Below, one piece after another: positions 37,305-43,681 of a stretch of 47,081 bases of DNA (its first letter is position 1; each line of letters begins with the position of its first letter). The notes below the pieces were generated by a model. It ran no database searches. It was not told where the DNA came from and saw only the letters and a list, made by a program, of their open reading frames with translations. The DNA comes from a virus. The translations under genes were made by a program, and so were the position numbers. The stretch is taken from IMG/VR virus record IMGVR_UViG_3300044716_000390, positions 1 through 47,081 of that record; one strand, 5' to 3'.

Positions 37305-38520
37305 CGCAGAGAAAGCATTCCTTTCTTGCGCGATCCAGAACATTAGCATTCTCAACGAGGCGGCAGATTATGCCGCTCCAAAGCTGTTCCACCACCCGTG
37401 TCACAAGAGAGTTTTTGAATCGGCATTGGAGTTATGGAAGGAAGGAAGAGATTGCGATCTAGTCACGCTCACAGATGCTATGTCCAATGCAGGAACATTG
37501 GATGACGCAGGAGGGGCGGCATTCCTAACGGAGTGCTTCATAGCCCCGGCAGTCACGGGCAACTGGCGCGAATACCTAGAGATCCTTCGCCACAAGCACA
37601 CGGCACGACTGGCCATCTCTGCCGCTGAACGCATCATCGCTTCAGCACAAAACCCATCCGAGGCAGGGGAATTGAGCGAGGTAGTCCAGAAGGCTTTGGT
37701 TGCCGTAGCCGCTGATGCGGAAAGCAAGGGGCGCATTGAATCGCTCAAGGAGGTTGCTCTAAACAGGGTCAGCGCATACGAGGAAATCTTCAAGAACAGG
37801 GGAAGGCTGATTGGCGTTACAACTGGCTTTAAGCCATTGGACGACATCACAGGTGGATTCCGAGAAGGACAACTGATCGTAATCGGTGCCGCTACCAAGG
37901 GTGGCAAGACCAGCATGGCAGTCAACATGGCGACAAGGGCCGCAAACGCTGGTCATGCCGTTGGATTCATTAGCCTTGAGATGAGTAGTGGGGAGTTGTT
38001 TGATCGTTTCGTTGCCTCCTACGGAGGGGTTGATGTGAGCGTTCTTTCCAAGGCACCGACATCGCAAGATATTGCCAACATTGGCAGGGCCGCACACCAA
38101 GCCTCGTTGCTACCGATCTACATCCGTGATGAGGGAGACGTTAATCCGCTTCAGCTTCGTGCCGCCATGCGCCGTATGTGCGCCGTGCATAAAACCCGCA
38201 TAATCGTCGTAGATTACATCCAATTGCTCTCCCCTACCGACCGCAAGGACAGCCGCGAGCGACAGGTTGCAGAGGCTTCTAGGACGCTTAAACAGCTTGC
38301 CAAGGAGCTAGGCATTACCATAATTGCACTCACCCAGCTTAACGCTGATGGAGCGAGCCGAGAGTCAAGAGCAATAGAACATGATTGTGACCTTTTTCTG
38401 GTCATTGAACGTGACGATGAAGGCAACTGGTATCTGAACATTAAGCTTGCAAGAGCCTGTGGACGGGCTAGAATACCTCTTGAGTTTCGTGAAAGCTATA
38501 TGCGATTCGACGAAAAATAA
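37279..38520 (+). CDS. DnaB-type replicative helicase
   Basis: 413 residues from ATG 37279. N-terminal helical domain (DAEKAFLSCAIQNISILNEA), then RecA-like core: Walker A GAATKGGKTS at about 203-212, Walker B IIVVDYIQLLSP near 308, and sensor/finger LTQLNADGASRESRAIEHDC near 353. It unwinds DNA at the fork; no primase or polymerase was found in the window, so host enzymes must join it. It follows small genes and precedes the SSB-like gene. Confidence 0.85.
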   Translation: MTTTPASLDAEKAFLSCAIQNISILNEAADYAAPKLFHHPCHKRVFESALELWKEGRDCDLVTLTDAMSNAGTLDDAGGAAFLTECFIAPAVTGNWREYLEILRHKHTARLAISAAERIIASAQNPSEAGELSEVVQKALVAVAADAESKGRIESLKEVALNRVSAYEEIFKNRGRLIGVTTGFKPLDDITGGFREGQLIVIGAATKGGKTSMAVNMATRAANAGHAVGFISLEMSSGELFDRFVASYGGVDVSVLSKAPTSQDIANIGRAAHQASLLPIYIRDEGDVNPLQLRAAMRRMCAVHKTRIIVVDYIQLLSPTDRKDSRERQVAEASRTLKQLAKELGITIIALTQLNADGASRESRAIEHDCDLFLVIERDDEGNWYLNIKLARACGRARIPLEFRESYMRFDEK

Positions 38521-38538
38521 CCAATAAAACAAATTATA

Positions 38539-38802
38539 ATGCAATACGACAACGAAATGAAGGGTCGCCTTTGGCGGCAGGAAAAAGTGAATCCCAAGGC
38601 ACCATACATGAAGGGGGAAATCACCATCAACGGAAAGAAAAAGGAACTTGTTGTTTGGCCTGAGCAAACTCCTAAAAGCGGCGGCAACCTTTACCACCGT
38701 GTTGAAATCAAGGAGCCATACAACAAATCCCTTGATGCCCATAACAAGGATAAGGGAAACGCATACGCCCCGAATGACAGGGACGAAGACGCCCCGTTTT
38801 AA
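38539..38802 (+). CDS. SSB-like small protein with DEDAPF tail
   Basis: 87 residues. The first 60 have a small beta-barrel-like pattern (MKGEITINGKKKELVVWPEQ; YHRVEIKEP), and the C-terminus ends in acidic residues plus DAPF. This resembles the DDDIPF tail by which SSB proteins recruit partners. It follows the helicase gene. OB fold is inferred and no sequence match was made; it could instead be another helicase-associated factor. Confidence 0.45.
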   Translation: MQYDNEMKGRLWRQEKVNPKAPYMKGEITINGKKKELVVWPEQTPKSGGNLYHRVEIKEPYNKSLDAHNKDKGNAYAPNDRDEDAPF

Positions 38803-38871
38803 TAATTTGCGAATAGAGCCAAGGGAGATCCTTGGACGAGGGTTTGACGTTTCCCTCTGTTGAACACGCAT

Positions 38872-38904
38872 GAAGGGCCGGGAGAAATCCCGGCCCTTCT
38901 CTTT
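38872..38904 (+). terminator. Strong terminator after replication genes
   Basis: GAAGGGCCGGGA (38872-38883), GAAA loop, TCCCGGCCCTTC (38888-38899): a perfect 12-bp stem with a tetraloop, followed by TCTTT. It ends the helicase operon. Further downstream the DNA is AT-rich (38940-38980). Confidence 0.85.
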
Positions 38905-39015
38905 AACCGCATAAACACTAGCTCTACAGGCGATGAGATTTTTTTATTTTTTTTATTGACCCATTAAAAAATTCTGAAAGACTCATCCCTAGCGGCACAA
39001 CCACCGCTGAAAAAC
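38905..39015. other. AT-rich intergenic region with promoter-like element
   Basis: About 110 bases after the terminator contain a T-run (38940-38954) and TTGACC at 38956-38961 followed, after an AT-rich spacer, by no clear -10. A promoter for the 39016 gene is expected here since the terminator precedes it, but only the -35 is convincing. Confidence 0.35.
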
Positions 39016-39291
39016 ATGAACACAATAATGAAATCCAAAGCAGACGCAGTAGTGGCACACGATGCGCTATTCAAGGTCAGCATCACACAGGCAGAACACG
39101 CAGGGTTGGATGAGATCCGAATCTCTGTTCCAAGGGCTAGGGCAATTTACAACGATTTGATTGCGCTCAAAAAAGCGGTTGAATCACCGTCGCGCAGTAT
39201 GAAACAGCCAGCATATTTTGACAGGCTGGACTCCATATTTTCCCAGCAAACGGAAGCAATCAACGAGGCAATGACCAAAATCCTAAAATGA
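39016..39291 (+). CDS. Helical protein (91 aa)
   Basis: 91 residues. HDALFKVSITQAEHAGLDEI, then VPRARAIYNDLIALKKAVES, helical and charged; alternate start ATG 39028. No family recognised. First gene after the terminator; overlaps the next by ATGA. Confidence 0.5.
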   Translation: MNTIMKSKADAVVAHDALFKVSITQAEHAGLDEIRISVPRARAIYNDLIALKKAVESPSRSMKQPAYFDRLDSIFSQQTEAINEAMTKILK

Positions 39292-39512
39292 TTACTACCG
39301 TACTTATTACTGGGGCAATTGGAATTGCTGGTGCGCTTTTGCTCGGTGCGTTCCAGTTGCTTGAGTATAGCCGCAAGAAGACCGAGCGTTCTATCGCCAT
39401 CTTTTACAGGGATCACCCGATGGAATGCACGATGATGCTAAACAAAATCTCTTTGGTTGAAACCAAAAAGGAAATCAACAACCTAAAGCACAAAGAGGAA
39501 CATGGATTCTAA
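39288..39512 (+). CDS. Membrane protein with charged tail (74 aa)
   Basis: 74 residues, ATGA overlap. N-terminal membrane segment (TTVLITGAIGIAGALLLGAF), then a charged helix (EYSRKKTERSIAIFYRDHPM). A cell-membrane anchor with a cytosolic tail is likely. Unknown function. Next gene overlaps its end. Confidence 0.5.
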   Translation: MITTVLITGAIGIAGALLLGAFQLLEYSRKKTERSIAIFYRDHPMECTMMLNKISLVETKKEINNLKHKEEHGF

Positions 39513-39660
39513 AGAAGAATTAATAAATCACCTGCAAGTAGAACTTGATGCTTTACTTCAACTTCTGGAGCTAATAAACCAACACAACTCTCGCGGTAAA
39601 ACCAAAAAAATAGCCGACGAGATCCGAAACGTACTAACCAAATACAATCGAAATAAATGA
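39502..39660 (+). CDS. Small coiled-coil protein (52 aa)
   Basis: 52 residues from ATG 39502, overlapping the previous gene by 11 bases and the next by ATGA. KEELINHLQVELDALLQLLE is a clean amphipathic heptad helix, followed by a basic helix (KTKKIADEIRNVLTKY). Good codon pattern and coupling support it despite its size. Function unknown. Confidence 0.55.
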   Translation: MDSKEELINHLQVELDALLQLLELINQHNSRGKTKKIADEIRNVLTKYNRNK

Positions 39661-39875
39661 AAAAGAACACCAAGCATAAACGCCCAGCGCAATGCATCAT
39701 GATAATGAAATACCTAGCCACGGGAAAGCCCTTGACTGCCATCCAAGCACTTAACAAGTTTGGATGCTTCAGATTAGCCGCCCGTATCCACGAAATGAGG
39801 AAGGAAGGAATTGCAGTAACCGAGAAGTCCATCAATAAAAACGGGAAGCGTTTTTCCCAATACCAAATCGCATAA
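39657..39875 (+). CDS. Helix-turn-helix small protein (72 aa)
   Basis: 72 residues. Basic start, then TGKPLTAIQALNKFGCFRLA, followed by ARIHEMRKEGIAVTE: a HTH/winged pattern like small phage proteins that begin with a similar EALxKFGCFRLA helix. Probably DNA-binding; regulatory target unknown. Overlaps its neighbour by ATGA. Confidence 0.6.
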   Translation: MKKNTKHKRPAQCIMIMKYLATGKPLTAIQALNKFGCFRLAARIHEMRKEGIAVTEKSINKNGKRFSQYQIA

Positions 39876-39877
39876 CC

Positions 39878-40048
39878 ATGAAACTAATTAAACTAACAAC
39901 ATCCAGCCGCGAACCAATATATGTCAATCCCGACAACATCGCATATATCGTCAACTCAGAAAATGGCAATAGCATTGTTTTCTTTGTTGGAGGAAGCCAT
40001 GAAGAAATTGAAGGGCTTGGAGATGAACAAGGAATTCTAATCGACTAA
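39878..40048 (+). CDS. Small FlbD-like protein (56 aa)
   Basis: 56 residues from ATG 39878. MKLIKLTTSSREPIYVNPDN, then IAYIVNSENGNSIVFFVGGS, matches the layout of FlbD-like short beta proteins (KLTxxxGxxxxVNPxxIxxI). These act as regulators in bacteria; in a phage the target is unknown. Supported by tight packing on both sides (2 bases either side). Confidence 0.5.
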   Translation: MKLIKLTTSSREPIYVNPDNIAYIVNSENGNSIVFFVGGSHEEIEGLGDEQGILID

Positions 40049-40050
40049 TT

Positions 40051-40374
40051 ATGAGCAACCTAATCATTCCCGACGAATTCAAGACAGAGAACCCGTTTCA
40101 GTTTCCATTCCGTGCCGATGCGGATATGGTTCTGGACGCTAATGACAGGGGCGTTGCAAAGATTAGCGACCAAGCAGGGCCGCAAGAGGCATTGCGTATC
40201 GCCAAGTTGTTTGCCTCAGCCACAGAAAGCCTTTCATTCCTGCACGACATTGCGCAGTTTATTGAGGCGGCAACAAGGGGGCAGGATGGATATAACCACG
40301 GAGAAGAGGGGGAGGATAAATCCAACTGCGTCATTTGCTCCATCAACGCCTATATCGAAAACGTATTGAGCTAA
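40051..40374 (+). CDS. Small protein with CVIC motif (107 aa)
   Basis: 107 residues. RADADMVLDANDRGVAKISD in the first half, helix ALRIAKLFASATESLSFLHD, then an acidic loop and CVICSINAYIENVLS at the end, with a Cys pair that could bind metal. Not recognised. Overlaps the next gene (TAATG). Confidence 0.5.
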   Translation: MSNLIIPDEFKTENPFQFPFRADADMVLDANDRGVAKISDQAGPQEALRIAKLFASATESLSFLHDIAQFIEAATRGQDGYNHGEEGEDKSNCVICSINAYIENVLS

Positions 40375-40577
40375 TGAAAGGAGAGAAGGTTAAAAATTAC
40401 CTGCCCCATGCAGGGATCGAAACCATTGATCGCGTTAGCGAGGAACAGGAATACCTAGTATCCCTTTCCAGAGTGGTTGGCAAGGCTTGCGACAAATGGC
40501 TAGAAGCAAAGGGATTGAAAAGCGAATTCAAACATGACTTTTCATATTCAAAGGTAAAATCACCTATCCAAAAATAA
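40374..40577 (+). CDS. Small protein (67 aa)
   Basis: 67 residues from ATG 40374. Helix EEQEYLVSLSRVVGKACDKW, basic C-terminus ending in KVKSPIQK. The end of the gene already contains the motif AAATCACCTAT that is repeated around the tRNA gene. Unrecognised. Confidence 0.5.
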   Translation: MKGEKVKNYLPHAGIETIDRVSEEQEYLVSLSRVVGKACDKWLEAKGLKSEFKHDFSYSKVKSPIQK

Positions 40578-40587
40578 AAATGAAATG

Positions 40588-40620
40588 ACCTGCACGAAAA
40601 GTAGGATGAAATCACCTATT
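40588..40620. repeat. Repeat unit before tRNA, copy 1
   Basis: The 33-bp sequence starting ACCTGCACGA and ending GAAATCACCTATT recurs at 40741-40772 with a few changes, so the two copies bracket the tRNA gene. Part of it also occurs alone (GAAATCACCTACC just after the tRNA). Each copy can form a small hairpin (CCTGCA-TGCAGG in copy 2). Origin, protein-binding or insertion-scar roles are open. Confidence 0.65.
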
Positions 40621-40632
40621 TAATATAGATAA

Positions 40633-40703
40633 TGCCTCGTGGTGTAATGGTAGCACCGATCCCTTTGGAGGATCTTGCCTAGGTTCGAGTCCTAGCGAGG
40701 CAG
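40633..40703 (+). tRNA. tRNA-Gln (anticodon UUG)
   Basis: A 71-base cloverleaf: acceptor TGCCTCG with CGAGGCA, D arm around GTGTAATGGTAGCAC, anticodon stem GATCC/GGATC with loop CTTTGGA (anticodon TTG, 40665-40667), T arm CTAGG-TTCGAGT-CCTAG. CCA is not encoded. It reads CAA, the Gln codon favoured by the Gln-rich virion genes. Confidence 0.9.
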
Positions 40704-40740
40704 TTTTATGAAATCACCTACCCATTAGGACGGGGAAACA

Positions 40741-40772
40741 ACCTGCACGATTGCAGGATGAAATTACCTATT
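40741..40772. repeat. Repeat unit after tRNA, copy 2
   Basis: ACCTGCACGATTGCAGG, then GATGAAATTACCTATT: the partner of the 40588 repeat. CCTGCA pairs with TGCAGG over a CGAT loop, a perfect 6-bp hairpin. Confidence 0.65.
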
Positions 40773-40817
40773 CAATTGGTGATGGAAAGAAACTAGGAAC
40801 TGGCACGGTGGAAGTCA

Positions 40818-40930
40818 CCGGGAAGAGCCGGGAAGATCCGGGAAGGTCCGGGAAGGTCCGGGAATGCTAACGGGAATGCTAACGGGAATGCTAACGGGAA
40901 TGCTAACGGGAATCATGGCGGGAATCATGG
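40818..40930. repeat. Stepped tandem array (10-bp then 12-bp units)
   Basis: Four 10-bp units CCGGGAAGNN (40818-40857), then four 12-bp units CGGGAATGCTAA (40859-40906), then two CGGGAATCATGG (40907-40930). All share CGGGAA, which thus occurs ten times at 10-12 bp steps. No reading frame crosses it. It looks like an iteron region for an initiator, or a packaging or partition-type element. It lies between the tRNA and a bidirectional terminator. Confidence 0.9.
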
Positions 40931-40936
40931 CACGAA

Positions 40937-40965
40937 AAAGGGAGGGGGAAAATCCCCCTCCCTTT
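40937..40965. terminator. Bidirectional terminator between rightward and leftward blocks
   Basis: AAAGGGAGGGGGA (40937-40949), short loop, TCCCCCTCCCTTT (40953-40965): stem of about 13 bp. On the minus strand it is followed by a run of T (from AAAAA at 40935-40939), so it should stop the leftward operon that ends at 40973; rightward it is weaker. Confidence 0.8.
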
Positions 40966-40972
40966 GCTTTGA

Positions 40973-41134
40973 CTATGCTTCCGGGTGATCGTGGGAAGCA
41001 ATCAATCGGCCCAGTTCAATAAGTAGCTTTCCCTCTTCCTCTGTCAGTCCACGATGCTCGGCGAATAGGGCGGGGGAAAGATAGTTGTTTTTCCAGCCCT
41101 CATATTCTTTGATTAGTTTTTCCCGTGTTATCAT
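40973..41134 (-). CDS. Small protein, last gene of leftward operon (53 aa)
   Basis: 53 residues: MITREKLIKEYEGWKNNYLS, then HRGLTEEEGKLLIELGRLIA. Helical, not recognised. ATG (plus 41132-41134) overlaps the upstream stop by four bases (ATGA), with GGGA as a weak Shine-Dalgarno. The bidirectional terminator lies just after it. Confidence 0.5.
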   Translation of the reverse strand: MITREKLIKEYEGWKNNYLSPALFAEHRGLTEEEGKLLIELGRLIASHDHPEA

Positions 41135-41283
41135 TTGATTTTCCCTTTTTTAATTTCTTGCAAGCAATCAATTAGTGTTTGCATCACAAACGCTTCACCC
41201 GATTCTTCCCCCCCATCGTCATATTGAATATGATCTTCCATAATTGATATGGCTTGAATAATTTTTACTTCCATTTCTTTCAT
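41131..41283 (-). CDS. Small acidic protein (50 aa)
   Basis: 50 residues: EMEVKIIQAISIMEDHIQYD, then a Gly/Glu run and LIDCLQEIKKGKIK. Helical. Overlaps the 53-aa gene (ATGA). Leader is A-rich; a T-rich hairpin lies 60 bases upstream. Function unknown. Confidence 0.5.
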   Translation of the reverse strand: MKEMEVKIIQAISIMEDHIQYDDGGEESGEAFVMQTLIDCLQEIKKGKIK

Positions 41284-41343
41284 GTTGTTTTTTTGTTGCT
41301 CTGTAAAGGTTACAGATTCCCCCGTGAAGCTATCCCCCCGGCT

Positions 41344-41370
41344 TCTCCCCCCTGCTATGCAAGGGGGAGA
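41344..41370 (-). terminator. Hairpin between leftward genes
   Basis: TCTCCCCC (41344-41351) pairs with GGGGGAGA (41363-41370) over an 11-base loop. It lies between the end of the 41382 gene and the start of the 41283 gene on the minus strand, and may attenuate transcription inside the operon or protect an end; no T-run follows. Confidence 0.5.
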
Positions 41371-41381
41371 TTGTCGGGAGG

Positions 41382-41588
41382 CTAGGCAAAACAGAGGAGA
41401 AAATCCCCTAATGGCTTGTCGCCCGGTGAACTTGTCGCCTCTATTGCCTCCCTAACCGATGAAGGGGAGGGCTTTATACCCAATTCCGTCTGATAATTAG
41501 GCAACACGACGCAAAACCTGTTTTTCCCATGCTTGCCAAGCCAAACACCAGAAAAATCAGGGTGTTGCTTCAGTTTTATTGTTTTCAT
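41382..41588 (-). CDS. Small protein (68 aa)
   Basis: 68 residues: MKTIKLKQHPDFSGVWLGKH, then GKNRFCVVLPNYQTELGIKP, ending in a Pro/Ser-rich loop. Beta-rich with one Cys. Unrecognised; member of the leftward block. Confidence 0.5.
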   Translation of the reverse strand: MKTIKLKQHPDFSGVWLGKHGKNRFCVVLPNYQTELGIKPSPSSVREAIEATSSPGDKPLGDFLLCFA

Positions 41589-41683
41589 GTTATTAATTCC
41601 AAAAGAGGCAGAAAAGAATGAAAGATACGGCTACAAGCCAGCAGATGAAGCTTGCAATGTGATAGAAAAACGATTTCATTTCT

Positions 41684-41881
41684 TTATCTGTATTCTAAAG
41701 AGTCTTCTAATGCTTTTCGGGCTTTTGCTAGTGCTTCGCAATTTAGCAATCCTTGGCTTGTTGCTGATTGATCTAAATCCTTGGCTTGGAAATAAAGGAG
41801 TTGCAAAGCTTCCCTTAATTCTTTGATTTTCTGGCAATATGCACTTGTCATTTCTTCTTCCGTGTATGTTATTTTGTCCAT
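41684..41881 (-). CDS. Small helical protein (65 aa)
   Basis: 65 residues from the ATG at 41881 (an upstream frame is a shadow). YTEEEMTSAYCQKIKELREA, then LLNCEALAKARKALEDSLEY: helical coiled-coil-like. Its leader contains the shared CACAACAAAA element (plus 41897-41906). Unknown function. Confidence 0.55.
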   Translation of the reverse strand: MDKITYTEEEMTSAYCQKIKELREALQLLYFQAKDLDQSATSQGLLNCEALAKARKALEDSLEYR

Positions 41882-41915
41882 GTTATATTCTAATTTTTTT
41901 GTTGTGTTTTGTTGC

Positions 41916-42305
41916 TTATTCTTCTGCGAGAAAATCCCGTGCCGATTTCTCCAAGGTTGCAAAAAAAGAGTCTGCAACTGCGTGTTCCCATTCTCTGCAT
42001 ATCTCGTCCATTGTTTCTTGATGATCATCGGCATCGGGAAAATACTCGTGCCCGGTGCATTTCTCGAAAAGGTCATTGGGATTTTCCTCGTCCGCCCACT
42101 CACCGGACAAGTTGGGAAGGGTAAAAGCGTCATATATTCGTGGGTCCCCTTCCTCGCTTGCTTTGATAAATGATTCCGCGCATTCTTTTGCTCCTCTGGT
42201 TATTCTGCCGCCCCATAGGTATTCGATGGCATTCTCTGCCGCGTTTTCTCCTGCTTGTTTGCCTTGCAAATATGCTTTGTGAATTGCGTCTTGTGTCGTG
42301 TCCAT
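41916..42305 (-). CDS. Small acidic/aromatic protein (129 aa)
   Basis: 129 residues: DTTQDAIHKAYLQGKQAGEN, then NAIEYLWGGRITRGAKECAE, acidic C-terminal half with FATLEKSARDFLAEE. Helical; not recognised. Preceded by CCCACAACAAAAGGAG, which combines the shared leader element with a good Shine-Dalgarno. Confidence 0.55.
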   Translation of the reverse strand: MDTTQDAIHKAYLQGKQAGENAAENAIEYLWGGRITRGAKECAESFIKASEEGDPRIYDAFTLPNLSGEWADEENPNDLFEKCTGHEYFPDADDHQETMDEICREWEHAVADSFFATLEKSARDFLAEE

Positions 42306-42327
42306 GGTGTTCTCCTTTTGTTGTGGG

Positions 42328-42540
42328 TTATTTTCCTACGTAGGTTATCAAGTGGTCTTCTACCCTGATGATTCCCATCCGTTGCATTGCGCCAATCATT
42401 TTTTCATAAGATCCAAGGGACATTTTTCCCATTATTTGAGCGTATAAGTGGCCGCTGGGTATGCTTCCCGCTTCTTTTATGGCTTCGGCAACCGCTTTCA
42501 TGATTTGCACTGCGGCTTCCATTTTTTGTTCTTGTGTCAT
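42328..42540 (-). CDS. Small helical protein (70 aa)
   Basis: 70 residues: EQKMEAAVQIMKAVAEAIKE, then LYAQIMGKMSLGSYEKMIGA and QRMGIIRVEDHLITYVGK: helical with a wing-like end, a possible DNA-binding fold. Family not recognised. Part of leftward block. Confidence 0.5.
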   Translation of the reverse strand: MTQEQKMEAAVQIMKAVAEAIKEAGSIPSGHLYAQIMGKMSLGSYEKMIGAMQRMGIIRVEDHLITYVGK

Positions 42541-42544
42541 GGTT

Positions 42545-42694
42545 TTAGTGGGTGAGTTGATGGCAAGCTACTGCGGCAAGCGTGGCGAGCATGGCGCAAA
42601 GGGTGAGAAGTTGAAGGAAGAAGAGACGAACAGCCTTTTCTCTGTTGTATTGCGTTATGAAGTCGGATTTTTTCATTTTTTTAGAGGGTGACAT
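42545..42694 (-). CDS. Small membrane protein (49 aa)
   Basis: 49 residues from ATG 42694. Basic start (SPSKKMKKSDFITQYNREK), then a membrane segment (FFLQLLTLCAMLATLAAVAC). It overlaps the next upstream gene by 14 bases. Unknown. Confidence 0.5.
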   Translation of the reverse strand: MSPSKKMKKSDFITQYNREKAVRLFFLQLLTLCAMLATLAAVACHQLTH

Positions 42695-42890
42695 CTTGGG
42701 CCAGTTTGTCGCTGATTTGCGTATTTCTTGATAGGCTGTCCAGCCAGTCACAGAAAATCATTCGGCAATGTGCGGTTTGTGCGTTTTGACCTTTGGAAAA
42801 AGTCCGGTTTTTTCGGGCTTGTGCTTCTAGCTCTGGGAAGGTTTCCCAGAAAGCGTTTCTGACTTCGCTTTGATTGTTATACTGAAACAT
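42681..42890 (-). CDS. Small conserved phage-type protein (69 aa)
   Basis: 69 residues: SEVRNAFWETFPELEAQARK, then NRTFSKGQNAQTAHCRMIFC and DWLDSLSRNTQISDKLAQ. The FWETFPELE and DWLDSL motifs recall a family of small phage proteins of unknown function. Leader carries the CCCACAACAAAA element (plus 42897-42906). Confidence 0.6.
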   Translation of the reverse strand: MFQYNNQSEVRNAFWETFPELEAQARKNRTFSKGQNAQTAHCRMIFCDWLDSLSRNTQISDKLAQDVTL

Positions 42891-42908
42891 AAGTTTTTTT
42901 GTTGTGGG

Positions 42909-43352
42909 TTAATAGCAAACGGCAATCCCTCTCGAATAATAAGATTCTGCCCTTTCCCCTTCGGGAACGTCACCTTTTCGGAGGATGTAGAGGGCGCACC
43001 CTCTTGGATCTGTTTGCTGGTAGTATCCAGCAATGTTCTCTTTTCCCGCCAGAACTGCGGCAATGCGGCGCAATGCGCCTTTTTCCTTGTCGGGATATGC
43101 TGTTCTTAGTGTCTTTCCGTCTTGTGGGTGGTATTCCATGAAAGGCTTCCCAGTTCCCTCATCACGAGTAAGGCAATAAGTTGTTCCATATGCGTTACAG
43201 TTTCCGCATTCCAATTCGTGCCAGCGGTGAAGAGTCATTTCTGCCCTTCGGAGGGTCTCGGTCTCGTCAAAGGAAAGGCCAAGGTCGGAAAATACACGAT
43301 AGAATCGTGCGATCCGGTCGGCCCTTGTCCAGCGGTTGCGTTTTGTGTTCAT
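42909..43352 (-). CDS. Conserved phage protein, first gene of leftward operon (147 aa)
   Basis: 147 residues from ATG 43352. TLRRAEMTLHRWHELECGNC, then TYCLTRDEGTGKPFMEYHPQ, followed by RRIAAVLAGKENIAGYYQQT. This order is common in small phage proteins of unknown function; the Cys pair could bind metal. Its leader has two CACAACAAAA elements. It probably starts the leftward transcript from the promoter near 43440. Confidence 0.6.
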   Translation of the reverse strand: MNTKRNRWTRADRIARFYRVFSDLGLSFDETETLRRAEMTLHRWHELECGNCNAYGTTYCLTRDEGTGKPFMEYHPQDGKTLRTAYPDKEKGALRRIAAVLAGKENIAGYYQQTDPRGCALYILRKGDVPEGERAESYYSRGIAVCY

Positions 43353-43437
43353 GTTGTTTTTTGTTGTGTTTTTGTTGTGTTTTGCTGGCGGGATTGCCAG
43401 CAAGGCGCACAATACGCAAAGCAAACTTTCCCGCAAC

Positions 43438-43467
43438 ATATATTTTTTCGCGCATCAAAAAATATAT
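43438..43467. promoter_or_regulatory. Long inverted repeat at divergent promoter region
   Basis: ATATATTTTTT (43438-43448), an 8-base GC-rich spacer (CGCGCATC), and AAAAAATATAT (43457-43467): perfect 11-bp arms. TTGACA follows at 43469-43474. It lies between the leftward operon (first gene ends at 43352) and the rightward HTH gene, where a divergent control site would be expected. Confidence 0.6.
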
Positions 43468-43614
43468 ATTGACATTCCCGCACAATCAAACGCAAAAGGC
43501 CATTTGTATGACAAAAATATATTTATTGATGACCCATGAATCACGGAAAATCTCCCCTTGTCACCATGCCAGCCACCACGGAAAAACACGATACAGACAA
43601 TCCTCGTAAGCCGT

Positions 43615-43674
43615 CTTTTTACTTTTAGAGCGTAAAAAGTAGGTATTGACAGAAACGGGGGGAAAGTGTCATCT
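43615..43674 (+). promoter_or_regulatory. Operator and promoter before the HTH/TerS-like gene
   Basis: CTTTTTAC (43615-43622) and GTAAAAAG (43632-43639) form an inverted repeat immediately upstream of TTGACA (43646-43651), 17 bp before TCATCT (43669-43674), a weak -10. Initiation would be close to the GTG at 43682. Control by the HTH protein itself is plausible. Confidence 0.5.
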
Positions 43675-43681
43675 TTTCTCT

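Noticed and set aside
40818-40930. CRISPR array
   Set aside because: Units are 10-12 bp with no spacers; no cas genes are present.
43508-43609. 33-aa frame between the leftward and rightward blocks
   Set aside because: His/Ser/Arg-rich, no start signals, overlaps the operator region.
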